Shown here one piece after another: positions 4,674 through 10,630 of a stretch of 29,856 bases of DNA. The notes beneath the pieces are model-generated. The model searched no databases and had not been told where the DNA came from. It saw only the letters and a list, made by a program, of their open reading frames with translations. The stretch covers positions 1 to 29,856 of IMG/VR virus record IMGVR_UViG_3300020578_000310; one strand, written 5' to 3'. Origin of the DNA: a virus. Every line of letters begins with the position of its first letter. Positions within the stretch are counted from its first letter, which is position 1. Position numbers and translations under genes: made by a program.

Positions 4674-4898
4674 AGTAATCCAAGAAAGCTTCTTGATAAG
4701 CTTGCCAGTCTTATGAACGGCTATCTGGATGAGGCGACGACCGATAAGGAGAGGGAGTCTGCGATTACTACTGGCCTCCAGACCCTCGTGAACTTTGCGA
4801 TTTTGTCGTCTTGCACGACAGGTCTGACGGAAGACGAGATGCACGATGTCGTGCATAAGATTTACTCAGTGTACAATGAAGGCAAAGCAAATGACTGA
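4659..4898 (+). CDS. Hypothetical helical protein, 79 aa
   Basis: The start overlaps the previous stop by 4 nt. The AGGTGACC upstream could act as its ribosome binding site, and lies in the tandem duplication. The protein is helical (RKLLDKLASLMNGYLDEATT, then LTEDEMHDVVHKIYSVYN). It has no recognised motif and ends in the start of the next gene (ATGACTGA, 8 nt overlap). It may work with the winged-helix protein downstream. Confidence 0.55.
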   Translation: MTGDQSNPRKLLDKLASLMNGYLDEATTDKERESAITTGLQTLVNFAILSSCTTGLTEDEMHDVVHKIYSVYNEGKAND

Positions 4899-5283
4899 AG
4901 AAATGAAACGCCTCATCAAGTCATATGAAGAGGAGCTTGATCATTATCGAAGTTTGTTCTCTGTGGACCAATTCTCGATACGGTTGCGGGATTACTTCGG
5001 GCTAACACAACAACTGGCGGCGGCGCTAAGGCTTTTCTTGGACACAGGCCGCGTGTCGAATGATGCGCTACAAAAAATTGCTGAGGTGTACGGGCGCAAA
5101 GAAGAGCACGATCAAAGCTACTCAAAGATTGTGGTCTGGCGGTTGCGTAAAGCTTTCAAAAACTTTGGCTTTGTTATTGAGAATATTTACGGGTGGGGAT
5201 ACGGGATGCCGCCTGATCAGGTGAAGGAATTGAAGGACATTATGAACGGCAAGAAAGTCAAGAAAGTCAAGAAAGGAAAATGA
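4891..5283 (+). CDS. Orphan OmpR/PhoB-type winged-helix DNA-binding protein
   Basis: The ATG at 4891 gives 130 residues; upstream in-frame ATGs at 4846 and 4876 exist but lie within the previous gene. After an N-terminal helix (EEMKRLIKSYEEELDHYRSLF) comes a region ending YSKIVVWRLRKAFKNFGF, then VIENIYGWGYGM. That matches the recognition helix and wing of OmpR-family effector domains (consensus: helix with RLRKKL, then T.xG.GY). There is no receiver domain, so control by phosphorylation is not expected. The C-terminus is Lys-rich (KKVKKVKKGK) and encoded by a tandem AAGAAAGTC repeat. It is probably a phage transcription regulator. Confidence 0.65.
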   Translation: MTEEMKRLIKSYEEELDHYRSLFSVDQFSIRLRDYFGLTQQLAAALRLFLDTGRVSNDALQKIAEVYGRKEEHDQSYSKIVVWRLRKAFKNFGFVIENIYGWGYGMPPDQVKELKDIMNGKKVKKVKKGK

Positions 5284-5286
5284 GAA

Positions 5287-5544
5287 ATGTCTTTTAAAAT
5301 ATTAAGGGTTAAAGAAGTAATGGCACGGTGTGGGTTGTCGCGAAGCATGATTTACGTTTTGATGGCGGAAAACAAGTTTCCCGCTTCAATTAATCTTACA
5401 ATGCGGTCTATTGGATGGGTCGAGCAAGACATTGAGGATTGGATTTCATCCAGAATTGCCAAGTCGAAAAAAGCCAAGGCGAAAAAAGCCAAGGCCTTGA
5501 AGAAAATGAAAGTTAATTTAAATGACCGTATCCTACATCAATAA
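5287..5544 (+). CDS. AlpA/excisionase-like helix-turn-helix protein
   Basis: The protein of 85 residues begins ILRVKEVMARCGLSRSMIYVLM, then FPASINLTMRSIGWVEQDIEDWI. This is the AlpA/MerR-like pattern (a two-helix HTH followed by a wing containing GW and a tryptophan near the end of the domain). Such proteins act as transcription regulators or excision factors. The tail, after residue 58, is a run of KK-AKAKKAKA repeats from a tandem 15-bp DNA repeat (5466-5495). It lies 3 bp after the winged-helix gene and overlaps the next gene by 23 nt. Confidence 0.75.
   Translation: MSFKILRVKEVMARCGLSRSMIYVLMAENKFPASINLTMRSIGWVEQDIEDWISSRIAKSKKAKAKKAKALKKMKVNLNDRILHQ
5466..5495 (+). repeat. Tandem 15-bp repeat in AlpA-like tail
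   Basis: GAAAAAAGCCAAGGC occurs twice in tandem, encoding a Lys/Ala tail. The upstream gene also ends in a lysine-coding tandem repeat (AAGAAAGTC twice, 5251-5268). Confidence 0.85.
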
Positions 5545-6061
5545 TTACAAAACGATACGCAATAAGTTTCGTTCGCCGGCGAAGCCTGCTGTGGTTCAAA
5601 AGACAGAGGTCAAAGAACAACCCGCACCTGCCGTTGTGCTTGAGCCAAAGCAGATTAAAGAGCTTCCAAAGATCGAGCGGTGGGCGCGTTACGGTTCGAA
5701 CGGTAAGAACTATCGCGACATGATAAGTGACGCGAGAATACTTCGCATCGAAGCAGAGGAGCGTGGCATCAGCTTCTATACCAAGCTCCTGGAAGGTATG
5801 CCGACCGTATCGAACCGCCTGAAGCTTGTGACGGTGGTCGTGCTTGAGGAATACGCGATTGGTTGGAAGACACTGTTTGACAAGGAACGGTGTGTGTTTA
5901 AGACAGCGATACGATGGAAAGTCTTTGACGCACTACGTAAAGAGGGCCTGTCGCTTTTAGAAATTGCAAAGCTGTGTAACGTGGATCACACGTCGGTGAT
6001 GCACGGTCTTAAAAGAATCAGAGGAGGGAATATAGATGTCCGACACACAAAGAATTCTTAG
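5522..6061 (+). CDS. DnaA domain IV-like DNA-binding protein, 179 aa
   Basis: The C-terminal 35-40 residues (about 132-168) carry AIRWKVFDALRKEGLSLLEI, AKLCNVDHTSVMHGLKRI. This closely resembles the helix-turn-helix of DnaA domain IV, including the D-H-T-S-V signature that contacts the DnaA box. There is no AAA+ domain (no Walker A), and the N-terminus is basic and Pro/Glu-rich. It may therefore bind origin DNA or compete with host DnaA. It lies in a regulatory cluster and overlaps the next gene by 26 nt. Start choice at 5522 is moderate because no strong ribosome site is seen. Confidence 0.7.
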   Translation: MTVSYINNYKTIRNKFRSPAKPAVVQKTEVKEQPAPAVVLEPKQIKELPKIERWARYGSNGKNYRDMISDARILRIEAEERGISFYTKLLEGMPTVSNRLKLVTVVVLEEYAIGWKTLFDKERCVFKTAIRWKVFDALRKEGLSLLEIAKLCNVDHTSVMHGLKRIRGGNIDVRHTKNS

Positions 6062-6419
6062 GGAGCGTGGAAAGACTCACGGTAATTTTGCCGATAATGC
6101 GGCTCTCAGTCAGCAACTGAAAAGCGCCATGAGTTCCTCAAAGAACTGGTCTGCGTTAAACACTGCTCAACGAGAAGCACTAGAGCTTGTCGCTGTAAAA
6201 ATCAGTCGTATTTTGGGTGGGGATAAAAACTATTGTGATCATTGGACAGATGTTGCCGGATATGCCGAGCTTGGCAGAGAATTTTCAAACACGTCCTTAG
6301 CCACGGTTCAAAAAAATTTAGCCGAAGCAGTTCTCCCTACTATTAGCGACATTACTTTTGTCGAAGAACAGGGCAACGAGGAGAAAGCACCACTGTTCCC
6401 GATGTTGTTTAAAAAATGA
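6036..6419 (+). CDS. DUF6378-like phage protein, 127 aa
   Basis: The ATG at 6036 follows a strong AGGAGGG. The pattern matches DUF6378: RGKTHGNFADNAALSQQLK (about 11-29), then LNTAQREALELVAVKISRIL (about 41-60), then DHWTDVAGYAEL (about 68-79). The family is common in phages and has no known function. It is often described as MazG-like in overall layout, but no catalytic EExxE motif is evident here. The stop overlaps the start of the next small ORF (ATGA). Confidence 0.7.
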   Translation: MSDTQRILRERGKTHGNFADNAALSQQLKSAMSSSKNWSALNTAQREALELVAVKISRILGGDKNYCDHWTDVAGYAELGREFSNTSLATVQKNLAEAVLPTISDITFVEEQGNEEKAPLFPMLFKK

Positions 6420-6517
6420 GCCCTGAGTGGTTAGTTTTTATCCTCGGTGAGTCAGTTGTAGCCTTGTGCATTGTGATGATTTTGATTGGGCGACACACAA
6501 GAGGTCCAAGTGCCTGA
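6416..6517 (+). CDS. 33-aa single-membrane-span microprotein
   Basis: The ATG at 6416 overlaps the previous stop by 4 nt. The product starts MSPEWLVFILGESVVALCIV and continues MILIGRHTRGPSA. It has a ~20-residue hydrophobic helix followed by a short basic tail, typical of a small inner-membrane protein (N-out/C-in expected). It overlaps the GTG start of the next gene by 8 nt, and the tight coupling on both sides supports translation. The role is unknown; holin-like, antiholin-like or superinfection roles are possible. Confidence 0.5.
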   Translation: MSPEWLVFILGESVVALCIVMILIGRHTRGPSA

Positions 6518-6770
6518 TGTTATTATGTGTAAAGAAACGATTGTTGAGGCAAAAATGAAAACGAAGCGAGCACGTGTTGTAAAGACAACTAAAACTCTTG
6601 ATGAAATTATGTCTGAGTTTATGACTGCAATGACAAATTATTACGGGGTAGTCTCTCGTAAAATAGAACATGAGAAGGAATTAAAAAAACTTCAGAACAA
6701 AGAAAGTGAACTGCTTATCAAATACAATATTGCTTTGTTGAACATAGAAAAGCATTTCAAGGTAACATAA
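6510..6770 (+). CDS. Hypothetical Lys-rich coiled-coil protein, 86 aa
   Basis: Start is uncertain. GTG at 6510 (AGAGG 6 nt upstream, coupled to the microprotein stop) gives 86 residues. ATG at 6555 (GAGG 5 nt upstream) gives 71. The product is basic (MKTKRARVVKTTKTLDEIM). It then shows a heptad-like segment EKELKKLQNKESELLIKYNI (about 63-82 from the GTG start), a likely coiled coil. The base composition is AT-rich (roughly 35% GC by eye), unlike the replication genes. No family is recognised. Confidence 0.5.
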   Translation: MPDVIMCKETIVEAKMKTKRARVVKTTKTLDEIMSEFMTAMTNYYGVVSRKIEHEKELKKLQNKESELLIKYNIALLNIEKHFKVT

Positions 6771-6821
6771 ATCAGCGAAGGTAGCGAGTTTACTTTTTAA
6801 ATTTTTAGAAAGGAAAGAGAT

Positions 6822-7301
6822 ATGATGTACTACGATCCAAAACAAATGGAGCCCTTTGACGATATGGTTCCTTCTGTTGATTCTACTACTAAGGACATCC
6901 TCAACAAAGCTATAAAAATTTATGAAGACCAAGTCTCAGTGGTTGAGGCTCAAAAGATTACTATAAAACACCTGAAGACTATTCTTGATGAGATAACAAA
7001 CGACTTCATAGTTTTGAAAAGAAAATACATGCTTTCTCTTGGGGAAAAAGGCATCGCATTTGAGAAGCCAATAAAAGACCTTGATATCAGTATGCGAACT
7101 TATAATGCTTTCAGAGACCTGAGGCTTAAAACTTTAGGTGATGTGTATGTAATTAGAAAAGAGGAACTTTTACGTCAGCGTAACTTTGGTAAAACTTCTC
7201 TCAAAGAAGTAGAGGAACTTATGTTAAGTCACGGTCTTGAAAATTGGGGCGAGAAAAATGTGATACGAAGAAACTATCCACAACTTTTCAATGGGTCCTG
7301 A
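6822..7301 (+). CDS. RNA polymerase alpha C-terminal-domain-like protein
   Basis: This 159-residue protein has an N-terminal helical/coiled-coil region (about 22-70) and a C-terminal domain (about 83-140) resembling E. coli RpoA alpha-CTD. PIKDLDISMRTYNAFRDLRL aligns with the helix carrying R265 and N268. RNFGKTSLKEVEELMLSHGL aligns with the helix carrying G296, S299 and E302. In the phage protein these are R92, N95, G123, S126 and E129; the DNA-contacting K298 is replaced by T125 and C269 by A96. The alpha N-terminal domain is absent. It may therefore bind UP-element DNA or sigma factor independently of RNA polymerase, or replace host alpha-CTD. It lies in an AT-rich island. Confidence 0.8.
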   Translation: MMYYDPKQMEPFDDMVPSVDSTTKDILNKAIKIYEDQVSVVEAQKITIKHLKTILDEITNDFIVLKRKYMLSLGEKGIAFEKPIKDLDISMRTYNAFRDLRLKTLGDVYVIRKEELLRQRNFGKTSLKEVEELMLSHGLENWGEKNVIRRNYPQLFNGS

Positions 7302-7365
7302 ATAGGTCAGTTGACAAAGGGCAGAGGACACCTTACCGTCTTCAACCCATACGGAGAAGAAAGCC

Positions 7366-7704
7366 GTGACGGTTTATATTACGCAAGAAGTCAGGGGAAG
7401 AGATCTCTCTGATGCTTTAAGTTTCGGTGAGCTAGATGTTCTGATTCCTGCAAAGGATCAGATAGCTTTGTCTGCCGCGCCAACAGTACGGCGTATGTTA
7501 AGGAAGCTGTCTAAGTTTACTGATAAGGACTATTTAGTCCTATCCGGTGATCCAGTTTGCATTGGCATCGCTTGTGCCATTGCGGCTACTTCAAACAATG
7601 GAAAGTTCCAAGTGTTGAAGTGGGATAGGTTGGATCAGATATACTATCCAATACAGGTCAATCTCTTTGGAAAGGAGAAAGAAAGTGGATCTGTCAGTTC
7701 TTGA
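7366..7704 (+). CDS. Conserved small phage protein, 112 aa
   Basis: The start is GTG at 7366 after GGAGAAGA. The protein holds DYLVLSGDPVCIGIACAIAA (about 63-82) followed by KFQVLKWDRLDQIYYPIQVNLF. I recall this from several aquatic phages as a small alpha/beta protein next to replication genes, without a known role. The upstream gap has a perfect TTGACA at 7311-7316, but the matching -10 is poor (TACCGT), so a local promoter is doubtful. It overlaps the next gene by 20 nt. Confidence 0.65.
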   Translation: MTVYITQEVRGRDLSDALSFGELDVLIPAKDQIALSAAPTVRRMLRKLSKFTDKDYLVLSGDPVCIGIACAIAATSNNGKFQVLKWDRLDQIYYPIQVNLFGKEKESGSVSS

Positions 7705-8245
7705 GGCGGCGGCTGCCGAAGTCGAGAAGATTGAAGAGGAAGGACTCTCACGGGTTTCTTCCTTAGTCAAGAAACAGATGGCACTCGAAAAGCGTGTCAC
7801 TGATATTGAAGAGGAACTTTCACGCGCGAAGGAAGATCTTCGTTGCGTGCAAGAAGAAGAGCTGCCGTCAGCGTTGTTTGAGCATGGCCTCAAATCCTTG
7901 CAGATGGAAGATGGTAGCGTTGTTACTGTCGATTCGTTCTATGGTGCGTCTATTCCAAAGGATCGTATCGTTGAAGCTTTTAATTGGCTTCGTGACAATG
8001 GCTTTGGTGACATCGTTAAGAATACAGTCTCGGCCTCTTTTGGTCGGGGCCGCGATGACGAAGCACAAGCTCTGCTCAACAATCTCGAACAGCAGGGGAT
8101 GGATGTATCGCAGAAGCAGTGGGTTGAACCCATGACACTCAAGGCTTTTGCAAAGGAGCAGATCGAAAAAGGATCTGCTATTCCAAGTGATTTGTTTGGC
8201 GTGTACGTAGGGCAAAAGGCCCGTGTTCGGAAAGGAAAGAAGTGA
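7685..8245 (+). CDS. Coiled-coil phage protein before the ssDNA-binding-like gene, 186 aa
   Basis: The best start is GTG at 7685, 7 nt after AAAGGAG. An upstream TTG (7667) would swallow that ribosome binding site. A long coiled coil occupies about residues 5-60 (EAAAAEVEKIEEE, KQMALEKRVTDIEEELSRAK). It is followed by a globular part with SLQMEDGSVVTVDSFYGASI and KDRIVEAFNWLRDNGFGDIV. I recognise a widespread phage protein of this layout in replication clusters. Its function is not established; it may interact with primase or single-strand DNA-binding protein. It overlaps the next start (TGATG). Confidence 0.65.
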   Translation: MDLSVLEAAAAEVEKIEEEGLSRVSSLVKKQMALEKRVTDIEEELSRAKEDLRCVQEEELPSALFEHGLKSLQMEDGSVVTVDSFYGASIPKDRIVEAFNWLRDNGFGDIVKNTVSASFGRGRDDEAQALLNNLEQQGMDVSQKQWVEPMTLKAFAKEQIEKGSAIPSDLFGVYVGQKARVRKGKK

Positions 8246-9048
8246 TGACTAAGAATACAGTAGCGAAGGTCGAAAAGACCTCACCCCTCGCGTTCATTGG
8301 GGAAATTGATTTAGAGCAGTATGCCGGTGCCGGTATGCAAGAAATGAAGGCGGAGGACATGTCGATCCCCTTTCTTCGCATTCTCGCACAGCTTTCACCG
8401 CAAGTGAATAAGCGTGATGGTGCATACGTGCAAGGTGCAGAAGCAGGAGACATCTATCACACGGTAGAGAATCGTGTGTTCAAGGGTGACGAAGGCGTAA
8501 TTGTTGTGCCGTGCTATGTCTCGCATCGTTATGTCGAATGGAGGCCTCGTGAGAAGGGTGGTGGCTACGTTGCTAGCTATCATCCAGAAGATCCTGTCGT
8601 AAAGACAGCATATCGTAGTGATCGCGGCAATGATGTTCTTCCGAACGGCAACATGTTGGTAAACACATATCAATACTTTGTGCTTTTGATTACTTCAGAC
8701 GGTCCACAGCGTTGCATGGTTGCCATGTCGTCCTCGCAGGTACAGCGGGCGAAAAAATGGAACACCGTATTGCAGGCTCAGACTGCTCGTGGTTCAAAGG
8801 GATTGTTTACTCTCCCGATATTCACCTACATGTACAGAATGCGTACTACCCAACAGCAGAATGATAAGGGGTCGTGGTACGGTTGGGACATCACAAAGGA
8901 AGGTACGGTTGATGTTGAAACTTTCCAGTTAGCCGATGACTTCAGGCTTGCCGTGCGTGATGGTGACGTGAAGGTGCGTCCTCAGGAAGACGAGGCAGAA
9001 CAAACTATTCGCTCAATTTCCACCGCAAAAGAAGACGAAGTTCTTTAA
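8245..9048 (+). CDS. Putative ssDNA-binding-type replication accessory protein, 267 aa
   Basis: The ATG at 8245 overlaps the previous stop; GTG at 8242 is an alternative. The protein shows MSIPFLRILAQLSPQVNKRD (about 39-58), GDIYHTVENRVFKGDEGVIV, and CYVSHRYVEWRPREKGGGYV. It has a beta-rich core and ends with an acidic tail (DEAEQTIRSISTAKEDEVL). Beta-rich core plus acidic tail, placed directly before a primase, is typical of phage ssDNA-binding proteins. I have no family match that proves it, so the function is inferred. Confidence 0.5.
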   Translation: MTKNTVAKVEKTSPLAFIGEIDLEQYAGAGMQEMKAEDMSIPFLRILAQLSPQVNKRDGAYVQGAEAGDIYHTVENRVFKGDEGVIVVPCYVSHRYVEWRPREKGGGYVASYHPEDPVVKTAYRSDRGNDVLPNGNMLVNTYQYFVLLITSDGPQRCMVAMSSSQVQRAKKWNTVLQAQTARGSKGLFTLPIFTYMYRMRTTQQQNDKGSWYGWDITKEGTVDVETFQLADDFRLAVRDGDVKVRPQEDEAEQTIRSISTAKEDEVL

Positions 9049-9058
9049 TTTGTGGTCA

Positions 9059-9085
9059 GAGGCACGGCCTACGGGCCGTGTCCTC
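9059..9085 (+). other. RNA hairpin in the leader of the primase gene
   Basis: CACGGCC (9063-9069) pairs with GGCCGTG (9074-9080) around a TACG loop. The stem extends by GAGG/CCTC (9059-9062 with 9082-9085) across a single bulged T. No T-run follows, so this is not a standard terminator. It sits between a stop codon and the GTG start of the primase gene and could tune translation or mRNA stability. Confidence 0.5.
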
Positions 9086-9100
9086 CTCGGGGGATGAGCC

Positions 9101-10630
9101 GTGGATTTAGCACAAGAATTTTTTGATCTGTTCCAAGGTAGCGACATTGCTCATGGAACATTTGAGATCAATGCAGAAAGAGTGACAGATGGCAAACGTC
9201 AGGGGACTGCCCGCGTTATTCGTGAAGCAACGACTGTTGATCATTGGAAAAGTCATCTCAATGGCAAGATTGGCCTTGGGATCATCCCAATCACGAGTGA
9301 GAATAGTGTCCGGTGGTGCGCCATCGACGTTGATGTATACAGTCTCGATCACGCCTCCCTCGCGAGAAAGCTTAAGTCTTTACACGTCAAGGCTGTGCTT
9401 TGCCGATCAAAGTCTGGAGGGGGACACCTTTACTTTTTTCTGAGCGAGTCGATCCCTGCCGGTGATGCGATGTTAAAATGCGGGGCTATAGCCGCATTAC
9501 TCGGTTACGGTAACTGCGAGATATTCCCGAAGCAGGCGACGATCCTCAAAGATCGTGGCGACACGGGCAACTTTTTGAACATGCCCTACTTTGCCAGTGG
9601 TCGAAGCACGCGCTTTGGTTTCAACAATGACGGCACAGGTCTAAGCGCACAAGAATTTGTAGACTTTGCAAAGTCTTGTGTGATGACAGCCGATGAATTT
9701 TTTTCAATTAAGACAAGGGACGAGAAGCATGAAGAGACGTTGCCTGAAGGACCACCTTGTCTCCAACATTTAGCGTCGCAAGGTTTCGGGGAAGGTAGCA
9801 GGAACAATGCGTTATTTAACCTTGGGGTCTACGCAAGACTTTCAAGTCCAGATGACTGGGAAGAACGAGTTAAGAAAATGAATACGGCTATGGTTGTGCC
9901 ACCTCTTGAGATCAAAGAGGTTGAGACAGTCATCAAGCAACTTAAAAAGAAAGATTACTTTTACAAGTGCGGCGATCAACCTATCGCATCTTTCTGCAAC
10001 AAAGACGTGTGTGTCACGCGTAAGTTTGGCATTGGGGAAGGCAATGCAGGAGTTGATATTAGTTCTCTTACAAAGATTGATGGCGATCCACCGATCTGGA
10101 TCTTGACTGTCAATGGACAAAGGTTGGAGCTTAGCACAGATTCGCTCCACTCTCAGACGATGTTTCAAAAAGCTTGCATCTCACAAATCAATCAGTTTCC
10201 ACCGATGGTCAGCGCTCCTACATGGCAACGCAAGGTTGCCGCTCTGCTCTCCGGCGCAACTGTTGTTGAAGTACCACCAGACACCACAACTAAAGGTGAG
10301 TTTGAAGATTTGTTAACGGCGTTCTGCTGTGACCGTGCGCGTGGCAATGAGCGACAGGAAATCTTGCAGGGTATTACGGTATGGATGGAAGGGAAGATCT
10401 TCTTTCAGATCAAGGATCTTAAAAAGCATCTGACCGTTAACGGCTTTACACAATACACGTCAAACAAGATTGGTCTTGTGTTGAAAGAGGTTGATGGTGC
10501 AACCAAGACATTCTGGAATGTACGAGGCAAGGGGGTCCATGTGTGGAGCCTTCCTGAAAAACACTTTATCAACAACATGATTGTTAATAAGCGGGAGATT
10601 CCACAATTTAAAGAGGATCAGGTGCTCTAA
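9101..10630 (+). CDS. AEP-family (TOTE-type) DNA primase
   Basis: The product is a 509-residue primase that should make primers for phage replication. Catalytic motifs of archaeo-eukaryotic-type primases are visible. WCAIDVDVY (72-80) supplies D76 and D78, SKSGGGHLYFF (103-113) supplies the catalytic-type H109, and EIFPKQ (140-145) is the third-motif segment. GNFLNMPYF follows at about 156-164. A PriCT-like region (about 223-285: NNALFNLGVY, then PPLEIKEVETVIKQLKKKDY) leads to a Cys cluster (YKCGDQPIASFCNKDVC). The variant is close to TOTE conflict-system primases. The start is GTG at 9101 with GGGGGA upstream; ATG starts are further in and would cut the domain. Confidence 0.75.
   Translation: MDLAQEFFDLFQGSDIAHGTFEINAERVTDGKRQGTARVIREATTVDHWKSHLNGKIGLGIIPITSENSVRWCAIDVDVYSLDHASLARKLKSLHVKAVLCRSKSGGGHLYFFLSESIPAGDAMLKCGAIAALLGYGNCEIFPKQATILKDRGDTGNFLNMPYFASGRSTRFGFNNDGTGLSAQEFVDFAKSCVMTADEFFSIKTRDEKHEETLPEGPPCLQHLASQGFGEGSRNNALFNLGVYARLSSPDDWEERVKKMNTAMVVPPLEIKEVETVIKQLKKKDYFYKCGDQPIASFCNKDVCVTRKFGIGEGNAGVDISSLTKIDGDPPIWILTVNGQRLELSTDSLHSQTMFQKACISQINQFPPMVSAPTWQRKVAALLSGATVVEVPPDTTTKGEFEDLLTAFCCDRARGNERQEILQGITVWMEGKIFFQIKDLKKHLTVNGFTQYTSNKIGLVLKEVDGATKTFWNVRGKGVHVWSLPEKHFINNMIVNKREIPQFKEDQVL

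Noticed and set aside
5982-5992. Caulobacter-type DnaA-box-like sequence (TGATCCACG on the minus strand)
   Set aside because: It lies in the codons of the conserved D-H-T-S-V motif and is therefore explained by coding.
7273-7281. DnaA-box-like CTATCCACA
   Set aside because: It is one base off consensus, isolated, and within coding sequence, so not evidence of an origin.
7311-7339. Possible promoter upstream of the gene at 7366
   Set aside because: TTGACA is perfect but the -10 is TACCGT. It sits inside a continuous rightward operon, so chance is likely.
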